Positions 46,262-59,089 of a stretch of DNA of 64,000 bases are shown one piece after another. The notes below the pieces were generated by a model. It was not told the DNA's origin, ran no database searches, and saw only the letters and a list, made by a program, of their open reading frames with translations. The first letter of the stretch is position 1; every line of letters starts with the position of its first letter. Source of the stretch: Melanocharis versteri (Eukaryota > Chordata > Aves > Passeriformes > Melanocharitidae). The stretch lies in assembly GCA_013397845.1 (NCBI GenBank), contig VZTG01005429.1, forward strand, positions 453,228 through 517,227, given 5' to 3'. Position numbers and translations under genes: made by a program.

Positions 46262-49200
46262 TCCTGCTGTTTATTTGTATTCACCCATCAGTAAACCTGG
46301 CCAGACTGAGCACCCGTGCTGGATGAAGCTCCTCTTCCACCCAAAGCTCTTTTCCATAGGCTACCTTCCACAGTAAATTGTCAACACACATTTTACCATC
46401 ACATGGCTCGGGCTTCAAGAGCTGGGTTTCCTCTAAGCTCCTTCTGACATGAGCTGACTGACTTTCTCACTCGACACCAGGTTGTTTCCACATGGTTCCT
46501 GCACGTGCCTGAGCTGTAGGGACACCTGACCGGGTGTAATTCTGTGTTTCCTCCCCACCCCACCCATCCAGATCCAACTCCTGCTGTTCTCCTGACTCTG
46601 GGTGCAGTGGAAGGGAGGCAGAGCAGTGTGAGGTGCTCGCAGCCCTCGCCATGTCGTGGCTGCTGGGCAGCAGTGTGAAATTTTCCATCAGGGAAATGAC
46701 AACCAGATTGCCACGGATTATTAATGTGGCTGCTAAATAGCTTGTTTTTTCTACAAAGATGAAGCAAAATGCAGGTAGAAACTATTAGCTTTGGGTAGAG
46801 GAATATAAAGGTGATTTAAAGGTAGGCTCAGGGGGATTTTAAATACACTGTTGAACCAATTGGTTGATTCGCCTTGGGGAAGCTGAGCCTCTGCAGCGCT
46901 GTGGGCTTTGCAAAAGATTGTTCTGCCATAGAGCTGGGGTAAAATGTGCTGCTAAACCAGAGGGTTTCTGTGCTGCTTTCTCCCCAGCCCTGGCTGTAAG
47001 CCAGGCTCTGTTCCATAATGTGCTGCTTTATTTTCCTTTTTTTCCTCCAAGTCCTTTCTTGGAGTGAAAAGCAAAGGCTTTAGTATGAGGCGTGATGTTG
47101 GACTCCTCAGCAGGGGAAAGAATTCGGCAAGGGCTTCCTTGAGGAAGGGCTTTGGGGTTTTGTTTTTGTTTTTAAAATCTGGTTCATATTGAGCTTCCTG
47201 GCTGTTCTGAGTTTCCTTGTCTGAACTCACATTGTATGAACTATACCCTACATATTCATTTGTTTAAATAGCACTTAAATTTCAGCCGCTGTCTCTGCGG
47301 TGTTTTGCCATTGTTAACATAACAAGAAAGAGACTGGAGAGTCCTTCACTGGCCTCCCCGAAGCTGCAGTGGGTTCAAATCCCTGCCTGGATCTTGTGTG
47401 AACTTGGATCTAGATTGATCCAAAACCCTGGTGTCTCTGAAAGAAGGAAGAAGGAATTGGTTCAGACCTGTGGGGAGCTTTTTTTTTAATTTTTCAGAGC
47501 AAATTGGAGAGGTGACAAGGGTGAATGACTCTGTGGGACATCACCCAAAGAGAAAAGCTCCTTATCCATGGCAGGCAGTTCTTCAAGGAAGTGAGATGAG
47601 GTGATGGCTGACATCCCCCCAGCACGAGTGCAGCCAGTGGAGGACCCCCAGCTACAGCAGGGTGTTGTAGGGATCCACAAAGCCACAGTGCCCCAAGCCA
47701 AGGTGGGCAAACTCCTTCTGCAGGAGACAGGAGCAGCCTAAGCCCATGGCAGTATCTCAGGCTGAATTCCTGGTGCATCCTGCTGCAGGGAAGAGAGCAG
47801 GGTACAGATGATGTAGAGTTGTCACTGGTAACGTTACAATCTAATAGCTGCTGCAGCACGGAAATATCAACCATCTGTGCCAAGGAGTCAAAGGAAACCT
47901 TGCTGGCAAAATGCATTAAAGTGTCTATTTATGTAAACAGTCAAGGCTCGAGAACATGAGGGTTGTCTTAATCAGCATCAGAGAACATGAAATTTTTAGG
48001 TATCCAGGATGATGGAGAGGGGAGGTGAAGGGTTAGAAAACCTGCCAGCATGGAGCAACCATTAGGCTGCAGGTTCAAGCATTAATAATAGTCACCCAAA
48101 TGGTATTTATGTACTTCTCTTCTGCCTGAATTCAATGTGCAGGGAAGAAGGTAACTGGAAATTATTAGCTGTCATGACACCCACTGATTGATTTCTCCAT
48201 GTGGGAGGAAAACTGTTCTGTGGAGAAATGGTGTGAGGGAACTGGGCAGTGGGGATGTGGCAGGCTGGTGCCCCAGGTCTCAGGGTGCTTGCGTGTCCAA
48301 AGTTCTGGGCAGGCTGGAGAGTAGCAGGCCTGGATCCCTGTATGAGCACTGCCTCAAAAGACAGGGGCATCTTTGGGATGAGAAGTACTTTGCTGCCAGG
48401 ACTTGTTGGTCAAGAGCATCCCAATCCTCACCAGTTTCAAGGCCAGTTGAATGTTTTGCTGCTGGTGGATGGCAGCAGCAGATTTGTCAGGTGTGTGGAG
48501 GCTGCTCCCTTGCCCATCCCTGTGGGCCAAAACGAGATCTTGCCCAGTGCTCGTTGAGCTCCTCAGGAGGCCGTGGCAGGTCCGGGGGTTGGTCTCAGCT
48601 CACCCTTGTCTGGCTGCGTAGGGCAGCCGTAGGCAGCACCGTGTCCCTTCCAGCCTCTGTGGCTCCGTGCCAGCTCAGTCCAGGACACACATATTTTGGC
48701 TTCTTTGATGCGCATGGATTTGTGTCAGGTCTCCAGGTCAGGAAGGAAGGGAATCCTTTTGTTTTGTAAAATATTTTTGGTGTCTCTTGAATCTCTTCTG
48801 AGTTGTTTCCTGCGAATGCAGGGACTCAGAGACCTGTCCTGTGTCCAGGCAGCAGCTGGTGCTGCACCAGGGGCTCTCTGCATCACACACTGATGCAAAC
48901 TGGCACTCCACCCCTGAACCCTGTACCCTGGCTGTCTCACTCCAGCTGAATGGTACAAACCATCTTTGTGGTGAAATTTCTGATTTGAAAGTCAGAAACT
49001 CCCCTGTATGAGTCTGATTCATTAGGCTTTGTTTCAGAAGGGCACTTACACAAGTGTGTGCATCCTTGAATCTCTGAGACAGCCTTTCCTTGGGAAACCT
49101 CCATCTGCCCTGGGCTCTTCCCAGGAGCTCACAAGGCCTCGCATTCATGCACTGTCTTCTCTTCCTAGAGGTATCTCCATTTCCACTCAGGTGCACATCC

Positions 49201-52200
49201 CGCATCTCTATTTAACTCCATTACACATCCCTCCAGCCCTGTGCCAGCTGCTCTTAGCCAAGCAATCAAAGCCTTGGCAGCTCAGCGAGGCTTTTCCCTC
49301 CCTCGGTGCCTGCTGGCTTTGCCCAACGTAGGGCTCGGAGCTACCATCAGCTTAATTCCTCAGCTCTCCAGCTGCAAGGGGCACTCCCACAGCAGGAAAA
49401 TTAGGTGCCCTATAGGTTTGCACGCGCTGTATTCAATTAGGTCCTGCTTACGCAGAAATTACTCTTATTAATGGTTTGTTGCTGGAGACTGGAGGAGTCA
49501 GTGCTAATGGAAGTCATCGGAGCTGTTAATTGCTAGGATCACCGACTTCAAAACCAGCTCTCTATTTGTTATTGGGGGTAATTCGTTTTATGGACCTTGG
49601 GGAGGTCCTTGGGGGTTCTTCTGCTTCTCGGGGATTTTAAGGGTTTATGAGGTCTTGTAGGAACTCGCATGTTTTAATTGAGTCACTTGTGAAGCTCTTC
49701 TAGGGGTAAAAAATGCCATAGTCCTCTTAGTCATTAAAAAATGGGCTGTGCCTGCAAAGGAGACTTTACCCTGGTTCTGGAGACTGAATTATTTGAAAAT
49801 TAAATGAGATTTCATGCAACTGGAAAGGTTATTTTTTTATCAGATAAATCAGTTCTCTGCATGCTTTAGGGATGAGCCTATATAGATTCCTTGACACGTA
49901 CTAAAGTTTTCTTCAGCTCCCTGCTTGGGGAACCATAAGTGTCAATCCTTTCCTGTTAATTTAGTTCAGAGGCTGGAGATACTCGGGCTGCCTTAGATCC
50001 TATCATTACAGCTGTTGTTTCAGCTGCCATCCATACCCTCGTGTTATCTCTGCTCAGGCAGCACTGAGGAGAGACTCCAGCTTGGTGAAATGGGAAAATG
50101 ATGTGCACTTTCAAAACTCACTTCATCCCTGTGTGGATGAAAAATCGCTGCTCTCTGCAGATAGCCAGGCATTTCTCTCTGTTCCTTCTTTTATTATTGT
50201 GGTTGTTCCCCTTGGGTGGGAGACAGGAAATTCAGCTAGAGCATCTTGAGCACCCTCAGCTAGCACCAGCAAATGCTTTCATCTGTAAGCACGTCTGGTT
50301 GTTGGTGTTTTCCCAGGGATCAGTCCATATTTTTTCCCGGTTCTCCTGGTAGAGGTTTGTCCCAATGCTGTTGGCACCCACAACTCTGCCCTGCTGCCAC
50401 TCGTGTCCTCACAGAGCCCATTCCCACCCTGCTCAGCCCCCAGTGGGACTGGGGACAGGAGCCAAGAGCTTTTTCCCTCATCTCTGCTGGATTTCAGCTC
50501 TTTGTTATAATTGGTTTTTTGCTGATGTGAGGAAATGAGCGGCTTTTCCCCCATGGATGTCTGTCAGCATTAGAGATAGTGTTACCAGCATCAGAAACCC
50601 AGGTTCAGCAGAACTGTGCAGGAGCGCTACAGTGACAGTGTTTTTCTTTCCCTCTTTTTATTTCCTCCCTCCCCCTGGTCCCTTCTCAAGTACTAATGGG
50701 GAGATAAGTTTCAGACTTGGTTTAGATTAACCAGAAATAGAGGGCTTTAAATCTCAAGTACTTACAAGGTGTGACCAAGTGGAAATGCAGCTTTTGTTCA
50801 CTTTAAGCTCCTTCGAAACCTGGGCCGAGGGATGAGCCAGTTCATGTTTTTCTTGCATTTTCTGGGATAATATTCATCCAGAAATCTCAAGCAGAGAGAG
50901 AGATAAGGAGTTCAGGCAAGAATATCTGCTGTGCCTCCTGAGAGTGATGAAGAGAGCCCAGCTGCTGGACTTGCTGAAGGAGGGTGTGGTCTGCAGGCCC
51001 TGTTTATGGGTCTGGGCAGTGATGGTTCATGGCAGGTCCCTTCAGGGTGGGTGGATGAAATTCTCCATCGAATTTGGGGCTCGTTCCCTCATTTGCACCC
51101 TGCTCTCCAGGTAAACAGGAGGTGCCTGGGGACGCAGCCCCGTATGGGCAATCAGGGCCAGGGAATTCAGTTGTTTGCCACGGTTCCTCGACAAAGATGT
51201 GCTGGAGAGGAAGGTCTTGCACCAAGAGGTTCCACATCCACAGGACTCAGCTCCTTCCCTCTGCAGATGTGGGGTGGGAAGGGGCATTTGTTGGTTGGAA
51301 TGGGGAAGGCTGGATGGAAGACAAGGAGATTAGCAGAGGTGCTGGAAGGGGAATCCCTCCTGTGCAGACAGCTCTGATTTCTCTGAAATGAAAGCTGCTT
51401 TCCTCTCTTTCTTACAGCATTACTTGCTGTGGCATGAAATATTCAGCCTCCATTCAGCCTGTAGGAAAATCCTTCTTTCCCATGCAGTGAAGGGATGTAG
51501 CTGGACTTGTTCACTTGTCTGTCAAAGTCATTTCCTTATAATAAATGCCTATAAATCCTGAACATCCCAGCAGTCCTCTTCCAGCCCACTAAGCAGTGAG
51601 CGTGCTGCCCTTTTCCATGTTTCCAGCCCCAGGAGGAGCAGAGCAAAACCTGCTGCAATCCTGCTACTTTCTGAATTGTTTTCTTTAACCAATTTGGCAA
51701 AGGACAAGTAGAGGAGGCCTATCAGACCCCGATTAAGCATGACTCAGGTTTGCACTGCTGGACACAGAACAATAGTTAAAGCCTGATACCTTTTAAGGAG
51801 CCCCAAAGACAATGAAGTGTGGATTGAATTTCTGTTTATAGAGTCGCAAGCAGCTCTGGAGCCAACAGAAGCTGTATTTACTGAAGGGAACCACAGTGGT
51901 ATTTTGGACGGTCGTGGCTCGGTGGGTGCACTGATACAGGGGGATTAAGGGGGATGTGATGGGGACAGTGCATGGAGAAGGCTTGTGGGTTGAGTGAGGA
52001 CACAGCCATGAGCTATCAGTGATAGGGAACTGAGCGTGGGAGAGGGCAGAGAAAGGGCGCCTCATTTTGTTAATTAAGAGCTGCTTCTGTTTGTCAGAAT
52101 TTCTTGCATTTTGCCCCGGGACTTGTGGTCTGGCTCCTGTTTCGAGGTAGACCTGCTGTGTGTCTGCACTCACATGGAGGGTGGAGAGGATCTTAACAGA

Positions 52201-54980
52201 GCAGTGTCGAGTCGAAAATCCTATCTTTGTGTGACCCATTTGATTTTCTGTCTTATGTATATATATTAGAAATCTGCAAGTGATGAGTCAGTAAAACATT
52301 GTTGGTGTTTCCTGTGAAATAGCTGAGGTCGCTATTTTCTTTCTGTGTTATTTTTCCTAGTTGCCATGGTAATGATTTCAGAAAGGTCTTATTCTTGCAG
52401 CAGTTTGAACGGTTTAGAAGTTTTCACGGTCTTCTGGATCTGCTCACAGAAGCAGAGCGATATCCCAAAGACATCCCTTGGGATCAGGAGGGATCTGCCT
52501 CCTGGCTGGCTGTCCCATCGCTCGCTCTGTGCTGTGGTGAGACAGAGTGGGTTTTTCTGTTTTATTGTTAGCAAGATAGAGAGGAAGGACCCTGGGGTGC
52601 TTCTGCTCTTTTGTGCTGGCATCCCAGGAGCAGGGGCTGGGCAAGACCAGGCTTGGCCGCAGCCTGGAGCTCATTGTCTGTGCAGGGGGGGTGTGGGATG
52701 GATGGGTCAGTGCCAGCTGTACCCACAGCGCTGCGTGCAGGTCTGATGATGATGATGAAGAAGACCCTGTGCCCCAAATGGGTCACAGCTGGAGGAAAGC
52801 AGGAGTTGGAAGCCTCGTAAGCTCTGGGCACTGTCTGACAGGGCACTTGGTTGCACTTCATCCAGCAGCAGGGCTTGTTTTTCAGAAATTGGGGATCACA
52901 GGTCTCGGGGTTACACGGCCCCATCTCCTGTCCTCACCTTCTTCCCTACTCTCTGTGAGCCCAGAGCCTTGCTTGCTCAGCAGACACCTTGGAGCCCCGT
53001 GTGCAGAGACAAGTGGCATGTGCCCACATGGAAATGGAGCATGTCCTTTCTGTCATCGGAAATCTCGCTCGTGAGCTTCTACTGAGCTTTAAAAATAGGG
53101 GAAAAAAAGAGAAAGAAATGCATTGCAGCCTATTTCTGAATGCTGAAAAAGGACAAGGTGCTGGTCCAGCTTTGAGATACCTCTTGAGGCGCTCTGGGGG
53201 CACCTTCCCTTGCTTCCTCCTGTCCCCCCAGGCAGTGCCCTGCTTGGTGCTGGACGGCCGTGCCCGAATCCTCCGGGCAGGGTGCACAGAGCATGCCCTC
53301 CTGGCTGCCACGCTGGCCCCTGCCAGGCAGGGTCAGGCCTGGGTGGGTGCCTGGAGCTCACATCCCCGCGCTGCCCCGATGCCGCGCGGTGTTTTCGGAG
53401 CGGCGCTGCCCTGTCTGCTCCGATGGCATGTGCTGCCACAGCTTGTCAATGTGCTGTTTGGTGCATCAGCAAATCGACACTACACAAACAGAAGGCTAAC
53501 AGGGAATGATTTATCCAGGACAACACATCTGTGTGTCCAGCAAGGCGAGATGTCCTGGAAACAAAATTCGGTATTTACCAAGGGCTCGTCGGCAGAGCTG
53601 GTGTTTTGTACCACAGTTGAATTACGCTTGGATCTCGCTCTTTCTGAGTGTTGCTCGTTTAATCATAGGATGCTTTCCTTTTAATTAGGCACTGCTGCTA
53701 CTGATGAGAGAATTAGCAGACTCTTCTTTTAATGGAGAAGCTGAGGCTGTGGCAGCTGTGCTGTAATGGGGGTGGTGGGCAGAGGCTTTGTGCTGCATAG
53801 AAACCTCAGGTTCTGCTTCCTGAAAAATGTCCTTTTTGGGGTGGTCCTGGAGGGTTTTTTTTCCCACAATATATCATTTAGTCAAAGGAAGGATGTTAGT
53901 TCCCCCAGCTGCTGTGTTCTGGCCCTCAGAGAGAAAATCTGAGTGATTTTGCCATGTCTTTTCCTCCCAGCCCAGCGAGGATCCGTGGAGCTGGTTGTGT
54001 GCCAGGAGTCAGTGACTCTCTCAGGTACATCATATCTAGAGCTGGTGGATAGTGTTTTGATTAGACAATTATTGTCAGAAGATGGCAGTTTATCACATTG
54101 GAAGCTGTTCGTGGGAGAGGAGCAGTTTCAGTGAACTGGCCTCAAAAAAACCCCCAACTTTATTGGAATATGTTGTCTGAGGTGTTTGAAATGTCCATTT
54201 GGACAGTTGGGGAACAAAAAGTTCCATGTTCTTCTTCAAGCTGACTTTTATTTATGTTTTTTAATTTTGGTTGATTTACCGTACAGAGCAAAGGGATAAA
54301 GGAATGGGGACTGAAATAGAGGGAAGAACCTCTGAAATTTTGTGGACAGTGTTTTAGTTTGCCAAGTCTGAAATTCTGAATTCTTGTTTGGGATGGGATG
54401 ATAATTTCAATTCCCATAGGAGAGAAAATCACATTCCTGCTGTACTGTAATGATGTCTCAGGAAAGAGGTCTCCAACATATTTGTGATTTCTCTAGAGTA
54501 GAAGCATCTTATAAAAAATCTTAGTATCTATATACATCTGTGGCTGAATGAAAATCCCATAGCTGGCATTCTCAGAAGGGTCTGAATCCCCACTGCCTGG
54601 CTGGGATTCCCCGGGGCAGGATCATGATCACAACCCCCCTCTCTTGGTGCAAATAAATCCCACTGGTGCTCATGGGAGGGGTGCCCCATGGACCAGCTGC
54701 AGCTCTGTGTCCCTTGAAAGGGATGATGAGCTGCTTCAGGGGACTCATGAGCTGCCCTGGGGACCCCTGCGTGGGACTGAGGGTCTTGGGGGGATGCCCC
54801 ACTCCACAGACGGCTGTGAAATCCCCCAAGTAATTTGCATCACCCCATCTCAACTGTTTAGGGATGTATAGTTTCCCAAAGCAAAATAACTCAGCCAATT
54901 TCAGCCAGGTCAGAGTGGGGTTTGCTTCCAGTAGATGCTCAGCTTGCCCACCCCAGCAGAGCTGCAGGCTGTTCTGGAAT

Positions 54981-55033
54981 CTCTTCTCTTCTCTTCTCTT
55001 CTCTTCTCTTCTCTTCTCTTCTCTTCTCTTCTC
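54981..55033 (+). repeat. CTCTT pentanucleotide microsatellite
   Basis: About 10.6 uninterrupted copies of CTCTT (53 bp), all pyrimidine on the coding strand. A pure tract of this length is likely to be length-variable. It is intronic and unrelated to any splice site here. Confidence 0.95.
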
Positions 55034-56810
55034 GGAAGTTTCCCCTTTCTCTTTTAATCCAGTTTGGCCATTAATCTTAGATTTTTGGATATTAATTCCC
55101 ATCTCTGGTTCAGGAGTTCCCACTCTTCATTTTTATTATGTCTGCCCAGTGTCTCAGATATTAAAAACTGTTTCCTGCAAGAGTAGTGGAGAAGAGTGTG
55201 TGGAGGAGGAGTGAGGGGCAGGCAGCTTTTTTGGGATGAAGCAGTGGGAGGCAGGTGGATTTGTTGCTGCTGTGTCAGCATGGACTGACCCATGGCCCTC
55301 ACAGGCCAGTGCCAGGGCTGTTTGGGTGTTTGATATCTCCTGAGCTGGGTGGTCTGGCAGGGAAATTCCATGGGCCAGAGGGGCCCCTTCAGTGTGTGCT
55401 GGGGGTCCTGGGAGAGTGGCAGTGTGAGTGCTGCTCCCCCTCTGTGTCCCCACATCACCCAGCTGTGCCCTGCCAGCACCTCCCATTCCGATCTGCACAT
55501 CCCAACAACATCTCTGACCAGAAAGTGCCCGTGAAGTCCAAAGTTTCATTAACCCATGCTATTAACGTGTCATCCCTTCCAGGGCTGTTGGATTTTCCAT
55601 GTCAGCCCCCACAAAGAAGGGATGTTGTGACTGTGGGAGACACTGGGTGAGGGGTTTAGCTGGGTTGTGCCAGTTAGATTTGGCAGCACCACTGCAGAGG
55701 GGGAACAGGGAGTGGAAATCAGCCTTCAGGGTCCAGGTTAGTGGTGCTGATGGATGAGAAGGAGAGCTTCCAGGAACACATCTCCTTTCCAGCCGTATCA
55801 CTGCAGTACTGATAACAGCACAGCCTGCCTCGGCGCTGGGGCACTCATGAATGAGTTGGCATTTTTCTGTGAGTAATGTAGAATTGCAGCTATTTCAAAT
55901 TGTCCTGAGGTGCAGCTTGACATATAAGTTCTTGGCCTATTTATTACCCTGTGTCTGACTGTTCCCATAGGTATTACAGCATTAAACCGTGGCTGAATTT
56001 AATATTGGGAGCCGCAGCATTTGTATTTTAGCTGTAGCTCAGCGAGCAGGTGATTTGGACTGTGTGCATGGTGTGTTTGGCAAGCTCTAGCCAAGGGATC
56101 TGTTCTTCAGTGAGGATGTTTGAGGTATAAATCGTGTTCAACACCTTCTTTTTTTTACTTTTTTATTACATTTTCTTTTAAATGCTGCTGTTTCCCCCTT
56201 TGCTATCCTGTGTCATCTGAAGCTCCTGCCAATATCCGTGCAAGTCCTCAGGGATTCACTACCATGCTGAGATAACATCACACCAATTTGGGTCTCCCCT
56301 CAAGCTGGGTTGGAGGAACGTGAGCTGCAAAGGCTGGGCCTGGGTAGTTTAACCCTTGGAAACAAAGATTTGAATGCCTGGATGGATTTATCTGGGGTTT
56401 TTGCCAGCATGTACCTATGAACCCCTTGGTCACTGTAGTTTTTTGGGGCTCTGAAGCACAGTTGACCTGGTGTTGGCCCTGCCCTTGAGCTCTCTGCTCT
56501 CGTGGTTGCCATGGCGTGGGGGTTGGGTCACCTCAAGTCAAACCTTACAGCCTGTGCTGTGGTGTGGCAGCTCCTGGTCTGTCACAGGACGTTTTTGGCC
56601 AGTCATGAATGTGTTTCACGTGAGTGGAAGGCGCACTCACCTGCATGTGTTGCACGTTGTCTTCTGCTCGCAGCGTGGCTGCCGTGAGCGTGCACATCTG
56701 GCTGCGACCCACCGTGGTTATGGTCCAGGCATCCAAAGCCACACGGGTGGTTACAAGTGGGGGTTTGGACCAGCCCGTGCCAAACTGCCCCAGGGGAGCC
56801 TGGCAGCCTC

Positions 56811-57235
56811 TGATGCCTTGGAATGGCTACCTAGAACACAGGCTAGACAGAGTTAAAAGAATAAAGTAGGTACTTATTAAAGGTCTTCAATAGATACATC
56901 TTGAGCAGTGCAGAGGCTACACCCAGGATGGACGATGGTCATGAGTTTCTCAGACAGATGTAAGTTTGGTCTGTTTGCATATCAGAGGTTAATTGTCCAA
57001 TTATTGCTTCAGGTAATGAAGTCATATTCCCCCGGTTTGCTTCCCCCCCTCCATTCACTTTTGTTTATACTTTTTGGGGCCTGAAGCAGAGGGTCCTTGG
57101 TTCTCAGGCCTGGAAGGATTGTTTTGTCTGACAAAAATGTGAAGAAAGCTTGCTGACACTTTATATGGAGTTCAGAGTTATACAGTAATGCAGTACAGGA
57201 TCTGAAAAATAGGAAAGTTAAAACTTAAGGCATCA
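56811..57235 (-). mobile_element. Second LTR-like element, probably antisense solo LTR
   Basis: This 425-bp block begins TGATGCCTT and ends AAGGCATCA, a perfect 9-bp inverted pair with the TG...CA ends of an LTR. Inside, on the - strand, a TTTAATAAGTACC stretch near the 3' end could be a decayed polyadenylation signal. The general text (ACACAGGCTAGACAGAGTT, GCATATCAGAGGTTAATTG) resembles an LTR family I associate with songbirds, from memory. No target duplication is visible (GCCTC left, CCAGT right), so it is older than the other LTR or its edges are slightly off. The orientation is less sure than the identity, since an AATAAA also lies on the + strand at 56860. Confidence 0.65.
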
Positions 57236-58220
57236 CCAGTGTGTGTGAGGTGTTTGGTGAGCTGTGCCAGCCCCTGCCCCCACGCCAGCGCAGCGCTGCT
57301 GCTGTGACCCCACCGCCATCTGCCAGCGGGATGTCAGCTCCTGATTTTAATGAAGCCTTTCTGCAGAAGCACGCAGCCGTGGTTGTGTGTTGGGGTTAAA
57401 TGGGGAGAAGGGATCTGATATGTGGATTCTGTCTTTGCCACTGACTGATCCCACACAGACTGCACCGCCGGGTTTTGTCTTCTGCCATATGTTTTCCGAT
57501 AATGCCCGCCCACCTGTCGGGGAAAGCGAAGCACTGGGCATCTGCAGTCATTGTTGGGAACCCTCTGTGAAACGTGCTAAAAAAACATAAAAGGTATTAA
57601 TTTAGGTCTAAGACTACCAGGAGTCTGTTTGTTAAGTTTTTGCGGTTTTTTTCATACCTCTGTTTTCAGATTGCCGCAGCCCCCAGCCAGGATCTGGCCC
57701 TTCCTCAGCTGCAGATTTGGGGCTGCCTGATAATGAGATTTTTTTCGAGCCATTCCAGTTATATCACCTCAGATCTCTGCTTTTGAAAAATCTTAGCTCA
57801 AATCTTTTGATGAGGTACTAAATAAAAAGACAGGCCCTAAAGGGATATTTATGTGAGAAAATGGCCCGACTTTCCCTTCTGCATAAGGAGAAGCAGCGTG
57901 GGGGATGTCAAAGCATTAAGCCTCAGTATATGCCACTTCTGCCTAAACCTCCTGAGGTGGTGCTAAAGCTCTGATTAACGTGAAATCCATGTCCAGATTT
58001 ACCTGCTGAATTTACGATGGACTTCTAAACCTTAAACACTCTGATAGTATTTTCCTTCCATCTCCTGGGCTTTGAGTGAGCTATTGCCATTTTCTCACCA
58101 CATCATTAGCATCTGTATTCTCACACGTGTAGTATTGGGGCTTGTTGTGTTTCCACGTGTGATTTTTGGATATGGAACTGTGCTGTTTGTTTTCTCAATT
58201 TCTTCCTCTTCTTTCCCCAG

Positions 58221-58372
58221 CCAGAGGAACTTACCAATGCCCTGGAGATCAGCAACATCGTCTTCACAAGCCTCTTTGCCCTGGAGATGCTGTTGAAAGT
58301 CCTTGTTTATGGTCCTTTTGGCTACATTAAGAATCCATACAACATCTTTGATGGGATCATTGTGGTGATTAG
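58221..58372 (+). CDS. CACNA1G: CACNA1G exon 10: domain II, helices S2-S3
   Basis: There are 50 codons, PEELTNALEISNIVFTSLFA to GIIVVI, plus AG of a split Ser. It encodes the end of the IIS1-S2 loop, IIS2 with its acidic ALEM motif, the cytosolic linker YGPFGYIKNPYNIFDG and IIS3. Its acceptor, tcttcctcttctttccccag, is strong. The donor is AG|gtacaa. Confidence 0.95.
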
Positions 58373-58903
58373 GTACAAACCTTGAGCTTTCTTTATGTGT
58401 GTTTCTCCTCATTTGGCTGTTTAATTAAACAGAAAGTAATGGAGAGTTGGCATAAATACCTTCCTGTGACACTTTACACTCCTCTCTGTAATTAATGCAC
58501 TTAGACATGATTGCTAACACATATCTTGGGATTATTTTATGGTCATTTTAGAGAGAGGCCCGAACAGAAAGCTATCAGTCCCAATGTCCTGGGACAGTCT
58601 GGGATCCAAATGGCACAACCAGTGCCCGATTAAGTATCTGTTTCTTTGGCACATGCAAAGGCTATAATTGCCCCTGCAGCTGCAGTCACTGATTTCCAGG
58701 CATATTTTTGACACTCAAGTGGGGCTCTGCTCTTTGCAAGGCTGGACAGAGTCCAGATCACCGCGGGCATTGGCAGCGCATCTCTGCCCACTTTCCATCT
58801 CTCTTCTCTCTGAATTTCACCTTCCCTTCGCTTCCTCTCCTCTGGGCCTTCGCAGTTAGCCTTTGTCCTGTCGTCTTGCATTGATATTTTTTGTCCTCCT
58901 CAG
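58373..58903 (+). other. CACNA1G: Intron 10 (531 bp)
   Basis: This phase-2 intron ends ttttttgtcctcctcag. I see no repeat or gene in it. Confidence 0.85.
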
Positions 58904-59089
58904 CGTGTGGGAGATCGTGGGCCAGCAGGGCGGGGGGCTCTCGGTCCTGCGCACCTTCCGTCTCATGCGGGTGCTGAAGCTGGTGCGCTTCATGCCAGCC
59001 CTGCAACGCCAGCTCGTCGTCCTCATGAAGACCATGGACAATGTGGCCACCTTCTGCATGCTGCTGATGCTCTTCATCTTCATCTTTAG
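58904..59089 (+). CDS. CACNA1G: CACNA1G exon 11: domain II, S4 voltage sensor and S5
   Basis: C completes the Ser codon, then 61 codons VWEIVGQQGGGLSVLRTFRL to MLLMLFIFIF, and AG opens another Ser. LRTFRLMRVLKLVRF is the domain II S4 helix, with Arg/Lys at every third residue. ALQRQLVVLMKTMDNV is the S4-S5 linker and ATFCMLLMLFIFIF starts IIS5. One Leu of the human sequence just before PALQRQ is Met here (RFMPALQ). The donor is AG|gtgagc. Confidence 0.95.
   Translation, partial: RVGDRGPAGRGALGPAHLPSHAGAEAGALHASPATPARRPHEDHGQCGHLLHAADALHLHL

Larger units (their letters stand above)
42860..58220 (+). other. CACNA1G: Intron 9 (about 15.4 kb)
   Basis: This is the longest fully contained intron. 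It is phase 0 and interrupts domain II just after helix S1. It holds a 700-bp solo LTR (45557-46256), a second LTR-like element (56811-57235) and a CTCTT pentanucleotide satellite (54981-55033). I found no coding exon, RNA gene or opposite-strand gene. Open frames here have no family resemblance. It ends ttcttcctcttctttccccag. Confidence 0.85.
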
